From an uncultured Bilophila sp. (lineage in GTDB: Bacteria > Desulfobacterota > Desulfovibrionia > Desulfovibrionales > Desulfovibrionaceae): DNA of 18,143 nt. Shown one piece after another: positions 7,796 to 16,014 of the stretch; within the stretch, counting starts at the first letter, position 1, and each line of letters begins with the position of its first letter. The DNA lies in NCBI GenBank assembly GCA_959604115.1, contig CAUHBW010000020.1, positions 1 to 18,143 of the forward strand. The letters run 5' to 3'. Below the pieces are notes generated by a model. The model was not told the DNA's origin. It made no database searches and was given only the letters and a program-made list of their open reading frames with translations. The position numbers and the translations under genes are program-made.

Positions 7796-8007
7796 GGCAG
7801 GACCTTTGAGGGGGGGGCGGTTTATGGGAACGGTGGGTACTTTTTGAGTGCCCGGCGAAGAATGCTTTCAGGGAAACTGATTGAAGTTTTCGTATGATGG
7901 TAGAAGAGCCATTTGAGGGCACTCGCCTCTCTCTGGGGAGAACGTGGTTTGATGGTTAACAGGGCGTCTCCCAAGGCTGAAAGAGGGGCACGCCTGACGC
8001 GCCTGGG
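7796..8007. other. Intergenic stretch without a recognisable gene
   Basis: No supported protein gene. A 21-codon frame at 7894-7959 has no ribosome-binding site. A TATGAT at 7893-7898 resembles a -10 box but has no good -35 partner. Complementary segments near 7970 (TCCCAAGGC) and 8001-8007 (GCCTGGG) suggest folding upstream of the large hairpin at 8008, so this could be the body of a small RNA ending there. Confidence 0.35.
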
Positions 8008-8068
8008 ACGAAAAGAAACGGTTCGGTGTCCAGCGAAAGCTGGATGCCGAACCGCTTCTTTTCGTTTT
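8008..8068 (+). terminator. Large GAAA-capped hairpin with T run (terminator-like)
   Basis: Arms 8008-8034 and 8039-8065 form a 27-bp stem with one A-C mismatch and two G-U wobbles, closed by a GAAA tetraloop (8035-8038) and followed by TTTT (8065-8068). The lower stem is A/T-rich and the upper stem G/C-rich. On the plus strand this is a strong intrinsic terminator, yet the nearest plus-strand gene (selD) ends 370 bases earlier. On the minus strand the lower stem also gives a pyrimidine-rich end, so a role as bidirectional terminator for the minus-strand genes is possible. Confidence 0.6.
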
Positions 8069-8075
8069 GAGGGGG

Positions 8076-8170
8076 CCGGGGGGAATTCGACCCGCAGGAC
8101 GGCGAAGCCGTGACCGTTAGGCGAGTCTTCGAGCCTTACGGGTATCGTACGCAGAGCGATTTCCCCCGGA
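8076..8170. ncRNA. Possible branched structured RNA of unknown type
   Basis: An outer helix pairs CCGGGGGGAAT (8076-8086) with ATTTCCCCCGG (8159-8169), 11 pairs with one wobble. Nested inside are ACCCG (8090-8094) with CGGGT (about 8139-8143), the hairpin ACGGC-GAA-GCCGT (8099-8111), and an AGGC/GCCT arm (about 8119-8136). It resembles a cloverleaf with a variable arm, but no proper T-loop, D-loop or CCA is seen on either strand, so it is not a standard tRNA. It matches no riboswitch or housekeeping RNA I recognise. Strand is undecided. Confidence 0.3.
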
Positions 8171-8181
8171 GGCGTCCCCGC

Positions 8182-8631
8182 CTAATAAATCCACTTCTTG
8201 CCGTCGTAGCGGGTGATCTCGCGGATGCGACGGGCCTTGGGGCTCTTGAAGGTGCCGGCCTTGGCTTCGGAAACGGTATTGCCGGTGCTTTCGTAGACCT
8301 TTTCAAGGTACACGATGTGTCCGACGTACTGGCAGCCGGGGCCCTTGCCGGGGTAGATCTCGGTCGTCATGGTCGTGGGGTCCACTTCGGTGTAGCGGGC
8401 GATGTAGCCCTTGCCCACCTTGGAAACCTTCATGTGCGCGCGGTTGTTCTGAAGGGTCTGGTTGGCGCGGTCCACGTGCAGCTTGGCGAAGCTGTCGAGC
8501 TTGGCCTTCACTTCAAGGGTGGTTTCGGGCTGGGCCGGAGCGGACTTGGCGGCCTGGGCCTGAGGGCCGGCGCAGAGGAGCCCGGCGGCGAGAACAATAG
8601 CGAACAGTGCGGATTTTTTCATGAAAATCAT
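8182..8631 (-). CDS. Small secreted protein of unknown function
   Basis: 149 residues with a signal peptide (MIFMKKSALFAIVLAAGLLC...AQA, cut before AKSAP); LLC lacks a proper lipobox, so it is probably a free periplasmic protein. The mature part is basic and ends in aromatic-rich strands, with one cysteine (GPGCQYVG) and the segments HIVYLEKVYESTG and RRIREITRYDGKKWIY. I do not recognise the family. AGAGG lies 11 bases before the ATG at 8631; a second ATG three codons later is possible. It follows the VWA-OmpA gene on the same strand but a terminator separates them, so the expression link is uncertain. A small GGCG/CGCC hairpin lies just after the stop. Confidence 0.75.
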   Translation of the reverse strand: MIFMKKSALFAIVLAAGLLCAGPQAQAAKSAPAQPETTLEVKAKLDSFAKLHVDRANQTLQNNRAHMKVSKVGKGYIARYTEVDPTTMTTEIYPGKGPGCQYVGHIVYLEKVYESTGNTVSEAKAGTFKSPKARRIREITRYDGKKWIY

Positions 8632-8655
8632 TGGGGATTATTCCTCTTTTTGAGC

Positions 8656-8685
8656 AAAAAAGGCCCGACGAAAATCCGCCGGGCC
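8656..8685 (-). terminator. Rho-independent terminator after the VWA-OmpA gene
   Basis: On the minus strand, 8685-8677 (GGCCCGGCG) pairs with 8670-8662 (CGTCGGGCC) as nine pairs including one wobble, around a six-base loop, and is followed by six T (8661-8656). It lies 22 bases past the stop codon of the upstream gene and just ahead of the small secreted protein gene. Confidence 0.85.
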
Positions 8686-8707
8686 AGTGTAGACGTTGAG
8701 TCGCCGG

Positions 8708-9733
8708 CTAGTCTATGAACACCAGTTCGGTGCGGCGGTTCATGTAGCGGCCTTCTTCCGTGTTGTTGTCATAGCGGAAGGACTTGCCCTTGCCGATGGC
8801 GATCATACGGCTGGCGGGGACGCCCTGCGCAACGAGATAGTTCTTCACGGCGTCGGCGCGGCGCTGGGAGAGCTTCAGGTTGTAGGCGTCGCTGCCGATG
8901 CTGTCGGTCCAGCCGAGGAGCTGCACCTTCATGTCGGGATGTTCCATGATGATGCGGGCGGCTTCGTTCAGGATGCCCTGAGCTTCGGGGGTCAGGTCGT
9001 ACTTGTCGAAGGCGAAGTTCACGCCGCGGAGGACGACGACGTCTTCAACGACGGCCACACGTTCCTGGCAGAACACGTCGCCCACGAACTTGTCGACGGC
9101 GGCGTCGCTGTTGAGCAGGTCGATGGCCTTGACGGACACGGTGCAGGCGTTGAGAGCGGCGATGGCGTCCAGAGTGGCTTGGCCTTCCGGAGAGGAAGCG
9201 ACGGAAATGATATGGAAGCAGACGTTCGGGTTGGAGGCGTAGATCGCCTTCACTTCGTCGATGGGGCTGATGCCGCGGTTGGTTTCGCCGTCGGTCACCA
9301 GAATGACGGCCGCGCGCGGGGTCATCTGGCTGATGATGCCGTTGTGGGCCTGGATGCCGTCACCCATGGGCGTGAAGCGGGCGAAGGTTTCGAGGTTGTC
9401 CTTCAGGCTGTCGATGCCGGCGGCCATGCTGGCGCGATCCCAGGGACCCTGGTTCACGACGGCGCCGTAGGGGGCGAAGGTGTACAGGCCGCCCTGATAG
9501 CCGAGTTCCGGCACGGCGACGTCGTTGACGCGCTTCATGACTTCCTTGGCCACGGCCATCTTGGTCTTGCCGAGGTCGGGATAGTTCATCATCATGGAGC
9601 CGGAGTAGTCCACAAGGTAGTTGAAGCTCTCAATGCGCTTGGAGCAGAGTTCAACCGAGTGGGCCGCGAAGCCGGCGGTAGCCCATGCGAACACAAGGGC
9701 GACAGCCAGGACAATGGAACGGGAAAATTTCAT
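8708..9733 (-). CDS. Periplasmic VWA-domain protein fused to an OmpA peptidoglycan-binding domain
   Basis: 341 residues. Signal peptide MKFSRSIVLAVALVFAWATAGFA is followed by a von Willebrand factor A domain (about 35-220) with a complete metal-binding MIDAS: DYSGS (42-46), Thr121 and TDGE (147-150). The C-terminal third (about 236-341) is an OmpA-like domain: NFAFDKYDLTPEA, GWTDSIGSDAYN, LSQRRADAVKNYL and NRRTELVF, with the Asp and Arg that bind diaminopimelate. There is no beta-barrel and no lipobox, so it should sit in the periplasm on peptidoglycan and present a ligand-binding module. Four mature cysteines could form disulfides. GGAGG lies 7 bases before the start. It has its own terminator at 8656-8685. 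The partner of the VWA domain is unknown. Confidence 0.88.
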   Translation of the reverse strand: MKFSRSIVLAVALVFAWATAGFAAHSVELCSKRIESFNYLVDYSGSMMMNYPDLGKTKMAVAKEVMKRVNDVAVPELGYQGGLYTFAPYGAVVNQGPWDRASMAAGIDSLKDNLETFARFTPMGDGIQAHNGIISQMTPRAAVILVTDGETNRGISPIDEVKAIYASNPNVCFHIISVASSPEGQATLDAIAALNACTVSVKAIDLLNSDAAVDKFVGDVFCQERVAVVEDVVVLRGVNFAFDKYDLTPEAQGILNEAARIIMEHPDMKVQLLGWTDSIGSDAYNLKLSQRRADAVKNYLVAQGVPASRMIAIGKGKSFRYDNNTEEGRYMNRRTELVFID

Positions 9734-9865
9734 GTGAGCCTCCGTTTCTTGGGTTAGGCGTTCTCGCCCCTCGCCGGATTCGGCAAGGGATCAGGCGTCC
9801 TGCAAATACATCAGCGAACATGCGCGCCAAAAGCCCCGAGGGTCAGAGTCCGCTCAGGAGTGCGC

Positions 9866-9891
9866 GGATGTCCGAACCCTACCGGACATCC
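9866..9891. promoter_or_regulatory. Operator-like dyad upstream of the VWA-OmpA gene
   Basis: GGATGTCCG (9866-9874) and CGGACATCC (9883-9891) form a perfect 9-base dyad with an 8-base spacer. A further CGGACATC occurs at 9925-9932, 42 bases (four helical turns) from the same half-site at 9883. The site is about 135-155 bases upstream of the VWA-OmpA start and past the dsrC terminator, so it most likely belongs to the VWA-OmpA promoter region. The cognate regulator is unknown; an RNA hairpin is the alternative reading. Confidence 0.4.
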
Positions 9892-10031
9892 CCTAGCGTT
9901 ATCCGGCATGCAAAGCCGTCTTTTCGGACATCGGTCATTCGCTTACGAGCGACTCTACCTGCGGGCAAGGCAAAGGTAAAGAGCCTTACTTGTATTTTTT
10001 ATCGAAACCGGATTCTTTTCGGCGGCGGAAC

Positions 10032-10067
10032 AAAAAAAACAGGACGAGAGAAAATTCTCTCGTCCTG
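10032..10067 (-). terminator. Strong rho-independent terminator of dsrC
   Basis: On the minus strand, CAGGACGAGAG (10067-10057) pairs perfectly with CTCTCGTCCTG (10050-10040), extendable by two A-T pairs in the loop, and is followed by eight T (10039-10032). It lies 69 bases after the dsrC stop and fits a very highly expressed monocistronic gene. Confidence 0.93.
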
Positions 10068-10135
10068 CATGGGAACGATGGGTACGTCGCCGTTCAACGC
10101 GAGGTTTTACGACGCGTCCCCTTTCCCGGCTGGAA

Positions 10136-10453
10136 TCACACGCAGCCGGTGGGCTTGGGCAGGCCAGCCATTTTGCAGGCTCCCTTACCGGGGCCGGAGG
10201 GGAAGAGTTCGTACACTTCTTTCAGCTTGTAGCCGGTGTTCTTGGACAGGATGCGCACCATAGGAGCGATCCCGTTCTTGCGGTAGTAGTCCTGAAGGAA
10301 GTCGAGGATCTTCTGATGGTCTTCGTTCAGCTCGGTGATGCCTTCGGATTCCTTAACATATTCCAGCCATTCCGGGCACCATTCGTCGAACTTGAGCAGG
10401 AAGCCGTCTTCATCGACTTCGAAGGATTTACCCTTGTAGGTGACTTCAGCCAT
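10136..10453 (-). CDS. dsrC: DsrC, sulfur-carrier protein of dissimilatory sulfite reduction
   Basis: 105-residue small cytoplasmic protein that accepts sulfite-derived sulfur from dissimilatory sulfite reductase DsrAB as a trisulfide, which the membrane complex DsrMKJOP then reduces. The flexible C-terminal arm carries both conserved cysteines: Cys93 in GKGACKMAG and the penultimate Cys104 in PTGCV, eleven residues apart as in true DsrC and unlike TusE homologues that keep only the last. Other family marks are WCPEWLEYVK, DHQKILDFLQDYYRKNGIAPMVR and LFPSGPGKGAC. An AGGAGG site lies 7 bases before the start. It stands alone with its own strong terminator, apart from dsrAB, which is usual in Desulfovibrio relatives. 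A leader hairpin and an upstream dyad suggest regulated or stabilised mRNA. Confidence 0.97.
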   Translation of the reverse strand: MAEVTYKGKSFEVDEDGFLLKFDEWCPEWLEYVKESEGITELNEDHQKILDFLQDYYRKNGIAPMVRILSKNTGYKLKEVYELFPSGPGKGACKMAGLPKPTGCV

Positions 10454-10479
10454 GTGTGCGTCCTCCTTGGACTGTTTAT

Positions 10480-10499
10480 GTGACGGGGAACCCCGTCAC
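10480..10499 (-). promoter_or_regulatory. Leader hairpin of dsrC
   Basis: GTGACGGGG (10480-10488) and CCCCGTCAC (10491-10499) are perfectly complementary with two bases between them, so the RNA would form an eight-pair stem with a tetraloop. It lies 27 bases upstream of the dsrC start, just before the ribosome-binding site, and may protect the 5' end of the transcript or affect translation. Confidence 0.5.
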
Positions 10500-10601
10500 G
10501 CCTTTCCATTCGAAATCCGGAAATGCGGATCCGATGGAATCTCTCGTTACTCGACGGACCTTTTCAAAAGCCCGCTGAAAGCCGCCGGATGTGTGGGGGC
10601 A

Positions 10602-10622
10602 CAATAAGGCGCTTCCTTATTG
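10602..10622. promoter_or_regulatory. Dyad near the possible dsrC transcription start
   Basis: CAATAAGG (10602-10609) and CCTTATTG (10615-10622) form a perfect 8-base dyad with a five-base centre. It lies immediately downstream of the candidate dsrC promoter at 10629-10657, where a repressor would block transcription. It could instead be a leader stem-loop. Confidence 0.4.
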
Positions 10623-10628
10623 AAGGGG

Positions 10629-10657
10629 CATCTACCATAGGCCAGTGGAAATGGCAA
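10629..10657 (-). promoter_or_regulatory. Candidate dsrC promoter
   Basis: On the minus strand TTGCCA (10657-10652, five of six to the -35 consensus) is 17 bases from TAGATG (10634-10629), a poor -10 match. It lies in the ybeY-dsrC gap, about 180 bases before dsrC. Assigned mainly by position. Confidence 0.35.
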
Positions 10658-10679
10658 GTAGTTGTCCCCTTTTTGCTCT

Positions 10680-11159
10680 TCATTGGGCATTCAGCCAGCG
10701 TTCCGCGCCCGACAGCATGGCTTCGCACAGGCCGTCCATTTCCGGCCCGTGATCGTATCCGGCCAGATGTCCGAGCCCGTGGGCCAGCAGTCTGAGGCAA
10801 TGCTCCCGGACGTCCTGCCCGTAGAGCAGGGCTTCACGGTGCAGCGCATCGACGGAAAGGACGAGGCCGCCGAGCTGGACCGGGGCGTCGTCGTCTCCCG
10901 TTTCGGCGAGAGACTCGTCTAAGGGGAAAGATAAGACGTTGGTGGGCCCGTGGCAACCCATATAACGAAGATTGTATGCCGACATTGCTCCGTCGCGGAC
11001 GAGCACGAGGTCGAGTTCCGCCGGGCCGGACCCGGCCGCGCCGAGCATGGCGGCGAGAGCCCGCCGCAGTTCCGTGCGGCAGAAGGGGAGCCGCCAGCAG
11101 AGTTGGCTTCCGGAGAGGTTCAGGCGCAGGGGCGGCGCTGGGAGATTGCGCAGGCTCAT
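10680..11159 (-). CDS. ybeY: YbeY, single-strand-specific endoribonuclease for 16S rRNA maturation
   Basis: 159-residue cytoplasmic metalloprotein involved in 16S rRNA 3'-end processing and 70S ribosome quality control. The zinc-binding signature appears as AHGLGHLAGYDH near residues 125-136, which provides the three histidines. Upstream, the family segment NLRYMGCHGPTNVLSFPLDE is also present (usual form NxxYRxKDxPTDVLSF), with GCH in place of the common KD region. The start codon overlaps the pgpH stop as ATGA (11156-11159), so translation is coupled. It is the last gene of the phoH-pgpH-ybeY operon; phoH/ybeZ and ybeY are neighbours in many bacteria. Confidence 0.92.
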   Translation of the reverse strand: MSLRNLPAPPLRLNLSGSQLCWRLPFCRTELRRALAAMLGAAGSGPAELDLVLVRDGAMSAYNLRYMGCHGPTNVLSFPLDESLAETGDDDAPVQLGGLVLSVDALHREALLYGQDVREHCLRLLAHGLGHLAGYDHGPEMDGLCEAMLSGAERWLNAQ

Positions 11160-13589
11160 GGTTCCTTCCTTGTGGGGCGCATTGAGAGGGGCCCCCCGTC
11201 GGCGGGTTGCTGCGGGCCGGGGACGACCGGATAGACGAGGTCGATGGGCGAGCCCTGCGACGGCGGAGGGGCCGGGCGGGGAGGCGTCTCCGTGGCGTCG
11301 GGCGTTCCGGGCATGACGCTGGAGGCCGCATAGCAGGCCGCCCGTTTCACGTCGGGACGCTGTTCCGGCTTGGGCGGTTCGGGTTTCTTGGCCTCCGGCT
11401 TGTCGTGGGGCGGCTTCTTGTCCTTGTTCAGGTCAGGGTAGGCGATGCGCTGGTGGAACAGGCCGGTCAGGATGCGGGCGAAGCTCTCCGAGAGCTTGTG
11501 CAGATCCTTGAAGGTGAGTTCCGATTCGTCGAGCTGCCCGTCGGAAAAGATGCTCTTCATGATCGTGTCGATATGGGTCTTGATGCGCGCGGGCGTGGGA
11601 TCGGTGAGCGTCCGGCTGGAGGCTTCCACGGCGTCCGCGAGCATGACGATGGCCGCTTCGCGGGTCTGCGGGCGCGGCCCGGGGTAGCAGTAGTCCTCGA
11701 TGCGCGGGTTTTCCCCGAGTTCCTTGGCCTTGGCGTAGAAGAACTTGATCAGGCCCGAGCCGTGGTGCTGGCGGATGATGTCCACGATCTCGTCGCCCAG
11801 ATGGTTCTGCGTGGCGAGTTCCGTGCCCTTCTTGACGTGGGAGAGGAGAATGAGGGCGCTCATGGCCGGGGCCAGCTTGTCGTGGCGGTTGGGGCCGTTG
11901 AACTGGTTTTCGATGTAATAGTCGGGATAGGCCAGCTTGCCGATGTCGTGGTACAGGGCCGCGACCTTGCACAGGAGGCTGTTCGCGCCCACGGCCTTGG
12001 CTCCGGCCTCCACCATGTTGGAGACGACCAGCGAATGGTGGTAGGTGCCGGGGATGGCGACCATGAGGTCTTGCAGCAGCGGCTGTTCGAGATTCATGAG
12101 CTCCATGAGCCGGAACCGGGTGGTGTACCGGAAGGCCATCTCGATGATCGGGCTGATGGCGAACAGGATGGTGATGGAAATGAAGGCGTTGAGCGAGGCG
12201 ATCCCGGAGAGCCACAGGAAGGTGTGCCCGCCGCGGAAGCCTTCCAGCCAGCCGCTGCCGAGGGCGATGACGATCTGGCCGAGGGCCAGCGGGATGATGC
12301 TGATCACCACGTCCTGACGGCTCTGCGCCCGGATGACGAGCCATGTGTTGAGCATGGCGGACAGGAAGAAGAACAGGAACAGCGGCAGTTCGGCCTTGAG
12401 CATGACGCAGGCGAACAGCGAGATGAGCAGCCCCACCACGCAGTAGCGCCGGGCCGCGAAGATGAGCGCGCACAGCCCCGCCGCGCCCGCCACGGGGAAG
12501 AAGTGGACGGCGAGGGCGATGTCCTGCGGCTGCACGAGCTTGCCGACGAGCACGTACGCGCCCTTCGCCGACACGCCGAACACGAACAGGAGCAGCGAAA
12601 TGAACAGGAAGTCCTTGCGGCGCAGGGGGGTGCCCGGCTTGCCGCTGGGGGCCATGAACAGGCCGAGCGTCAGGATGAGCGAAAAGACGAACGTTCCCGC
12701 CACGGTGCGCGCATGGATCAGCCCGTCCTGCTTCTGGTAGAGGCTCTGGAGCTTGAGCTGTTTCTCGCGGGTGACGCGCTCGCCCTGATAGACGACGACT
12801 TCGCCTTTCTGGATGTGATAATAGACGGGTTCGACGGTCTGGGCCACGGCGTTGCCGAGCGCCTGCGTTGCCTCGCGGTTGAGGGTCAGCGTGGGCATGA
12901 TCAGCGGCGAGAACATGACCAGCACGGCGCGGCGGTTCTGGGGCGTGAGCTTCGCGGCGGTGCGCAGGGTCTGCGTGAAGGCCGCGAGCACGGCGGGCAC
13001 GTCGCGGATGTCCGCGACGTCCGGACGCAGGGTTTCCGATCCCGTGTCCATGTCGCGGATGACGATGCCGTTCTTGGAGGGCAGGGCGAGGCGCACGTCC
13101 GCGACCACGCCTTCGCGCAGCCGTCCCTCGAACCACGGCAGGGCCGTGGACAGGGCGTATTCCTGCACGACGGGGAGGGTCCATTGGGCGAGCAGGTCGG
13201 CGCTGACCGGCGTTCCGAGCTTTTCCGCCAGCGAGGCGCGCAGGGCGTCCTGCGATTCGGGGTTGGCTTCCTGTCCGTTGATCCGCTTGAGGATGCCGAA
13301 GATTTTCTGGCGCAGGGCGGCGATCTCGGTCACGCTGAGGTCGAACACCGTGGGCTGGAGCATGGCGACCTGATTGCGCTTGATGCGGGCGGCCTCGGTG
13401 TCCTCCACGGTCAGGCTGCGGTGCGCCACCACGTCGCTGTCCGCCACTTCCCCGGCCATGAAGACCCGGAACTGCACGGGAGGCTGAAGCCCCGCGAGCA
13501 GCGAAAGCGCGAACAGCGTGGCGATCAGCACCAGCAGGCCGACGCCGTGGTGGTGCTGCCGGAAGAGCGTGCGCGTCAGCCGGGAAAGC

Positions 13590-14600
<1,011 letters not shown>

Positions 14601-14813
14601 AGATTCGGAAGGCGGCGGGGCCGCCGGGGGACGGTTTGTCGGGTCCGCCGCGAACGGAGGTTCGACGACGGAGAGAAGGCCCTGCCCGGAAACGCCGCTT
14701 TCCCATCCGTGGCGTCCGGTACGCAAGGTCGACTTCAACCTACCGCATTTGCCGCGAAGCGTCTATGGTTCCCTGTTTCGGTCGGAACGCAGCCGCCGTG
14801 GGAGTGGGGAAAA

Positions 14814-14905
14814 GGGAACGTGGAGGCGTTCCCGCCTTCTGGAGAAGTCCCCTTCTCCCCGCTCCTTTTCTCCTTCAAAGGCTTTTGGTCTTATCGAATC
14901 CCTGT
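14814..14905 (+). repeat. Intergenic hairpin/pyrimidine repeat, copy C
   Basis: Third member of the family at 4508-4610 and 7652-7795, in the same orientation. It has GGGAACG (14814-14820) paired with CGTTCCC (14827-14833), a second hairpin GGAGAAG/CTTCTCC (14841-14847 and 14852-14858), a pyrimidine tract to about 14875, then CAAAGGCTTTTGGT and TTATCGAATCCCTGT (14891-14905), the last identical to copy A. Here it lies between tatD and phoH, both on the minus strand. Confidence 0.65.
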
Positions 14906-15126
14906 TCGAGGTCGGGTATGCGCGGAGGGAGCGGGCCGGGGAAAACGGTTCGCGGTATCCATAGAGTAAGGCGGCGTTTTGATTTGTTAAGTGGGGATGG
15001 TGCGTTAGGCCGTTTCCGTCCTGAAGGTCCGGGTGGCGGCGAGCGGACCCGCCCGCCGGGAAACGGCGCGGATGCCGCCGAAGGGTGCGGCTTTCGGCGG
15101 CATGAATCTTTGAAACGTGAGGCTGC
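14906..15126. other. Structured region downstream of tatD
   Basis: No gene is supported. Nested complementary pairs are present: GCCGTTTCC (15009-15017) with GGAAACGGC (15059-15067), enclosing GGTCCG (15026-15031) with CGGACC (15044-15049). A separate hairpin follows, 15072-15084 with 15091-15103, 13 pairs with one wobble and a six-base loop. No T run accompanies either on the minus strand, so they are atypical as terminators for tatD. They may be an mRNA 3'-end structure or part of a small RNA. Confidence 0.4.
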
Positions 15127-15981
15127 TCAAAGGGAGCATGAGAGTCCGGTGGCGGTCACGCCGAAGAACCGGCGGGTGGTGTCGCCGCAGCGGGTCCAGA
15201 GTTCGGCGGGGTCTTCGCCGCGTTCCCGGGCCACGGCCTCGGCGGTGAAGGCCGAGAAGGCGGTTTCGTTGGGCTTGCCGCGCCACGGCACGGGGGAGAG
15301 GTAGGGGCAGTCGGTTTCGACCATGAGGCGGGCGGCGGGGATGCGCTTCACGGCGTCGCGCAGATCGTGGTTGGCGGGATAGGTCACGGGGCCGGGAATG
15401 GAGATGTGCCAGCCGTTGGCGAGGAGGCGGTCGAGGTGCTCCACGGCGTCGCCGCTGAAACAGTGCCAGAGCACGGGACGTCCGGCGAACCCCTCGGCCT
15501 CGAGGATGCGGAGGCTGTCCTTGGCGGCGTCGCGGGAGTGGATGACCACGGGGAGATCCAGTTCCTTCGCCAGCGCGAGCTGGACGCGGAAGGCTTCCTC
15601 CTGAATGAAGCGGGGGCAGTCCTCCCAGAAAAAGTCGAGGCCGATTTCACCCACGGCCCGCAGCCGGATGTCTCCGGCGAAGGCTTCGCGCATGGCCTTG
15701 AGGACCGCGCCGGTGCATTCCTGTCCGTCGCAGGGATGGATGCCCAGCATGAAGAAGACGCCGGGATGGGCGGCGAAGGCGTCGCGGTGCTCGTAGTAGG
15801 CGGAGGGGCGGAGAAAAACCTGTCCGATGGTGACGAGGCCCGCGTTTCGGGCGCGTTCCATGACTTCGGGAAGACGTTCGAGAAGCCCTTCGGAATCGAG
15901 GTGCGCGTGGGAGTCGGCTCCGGTCGGCGGAAGGCCGAGCGTGTCGGGAAGCGGACGGGGAGTGTCTTTTTTCTTGCTCAT
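15127..15981 (-). CDS. TatD-family metal-dependent hydrolase (DNase)
   Basis: 284-residue cytoplasmic TIM-barrel amidohydrolase; TatD relatives have 3'-exonuclease/DNase activity and are linked to DNA repair. The metal ligands are in place: DSHAHLD (His25, His27), GEIGLDFFW (Glu), VVIHSRDA (His), LWHCFSG (His) and VETDCPYL (Asp). Motifs PGVFFMLGIHPC and AEAVARERG are also typical. The frame runs 120 codons further upstream through the intergenic inverted repeat and the MoaE-like gene, but that part is shadow sequence; ATG at 15981 begins at the family N-terminus after a short MSKKKDTPRP lead. No strong ribosome-binding site is seen. It is probably transcribed with murA and the MoaE-like gene. 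Confidence 0.9.
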   Translation of the reverse strand: MSKKKDTPRPLPDTLGLPPTGADSHAHLDSEGLLERLPEVMERARNAGLVTIGQVFLRPSAYYEHRDAFAAHPGVFFMLGIHPCDGQECTGAVLKAMREAFAGDIRLRAVGEIGLDFFWEDCPRFIQEEAFRVQLALAKELDLPVVIHSRDAAKDSLRILEAEGFAGRPVLWHCFSGDAVEHLDRLLANGWHISIPGPVTYPANHDLRDAVKRIPAARLMVETDCPYLSPVPWRGKPNETAFSAFTAEAVARERGEDPAELWTRCGDTTRRFFGVTATGLSCSL

Positions 15982-16014
15982 GGCGATGGGGCCGGAAGGC
16001 CGGGAGAAGGTTTT

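Noticed and set aside
7894..7959. A 21-codon open frame that might be a leader peptide
   Set aside because: No ribosome-binding site, no regulatory codon run, and no downstream gene on the plus strand.
7986..8000. A GGGCACG-N4-ACGC sequence with the GG/GC spacing of a sigma-54 promoter
   Set aside because: It lacks the TTGC half of the -12 element and lies only 8 bases before a strong terminator-like hairpin, so no useful transcript would follow.
8071..8175. tRNA, selenocysteine tRNA, tmRNA or SRP RNA, considered because of the closing stem and the GGAATTCGAC segment
   Set aside because: No valid T-loop, D-loop, anticodon loop or CCA on either strand; the tmRNA body and the SRP GGAAG domain are absent. 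Kept only as an unknown fold.
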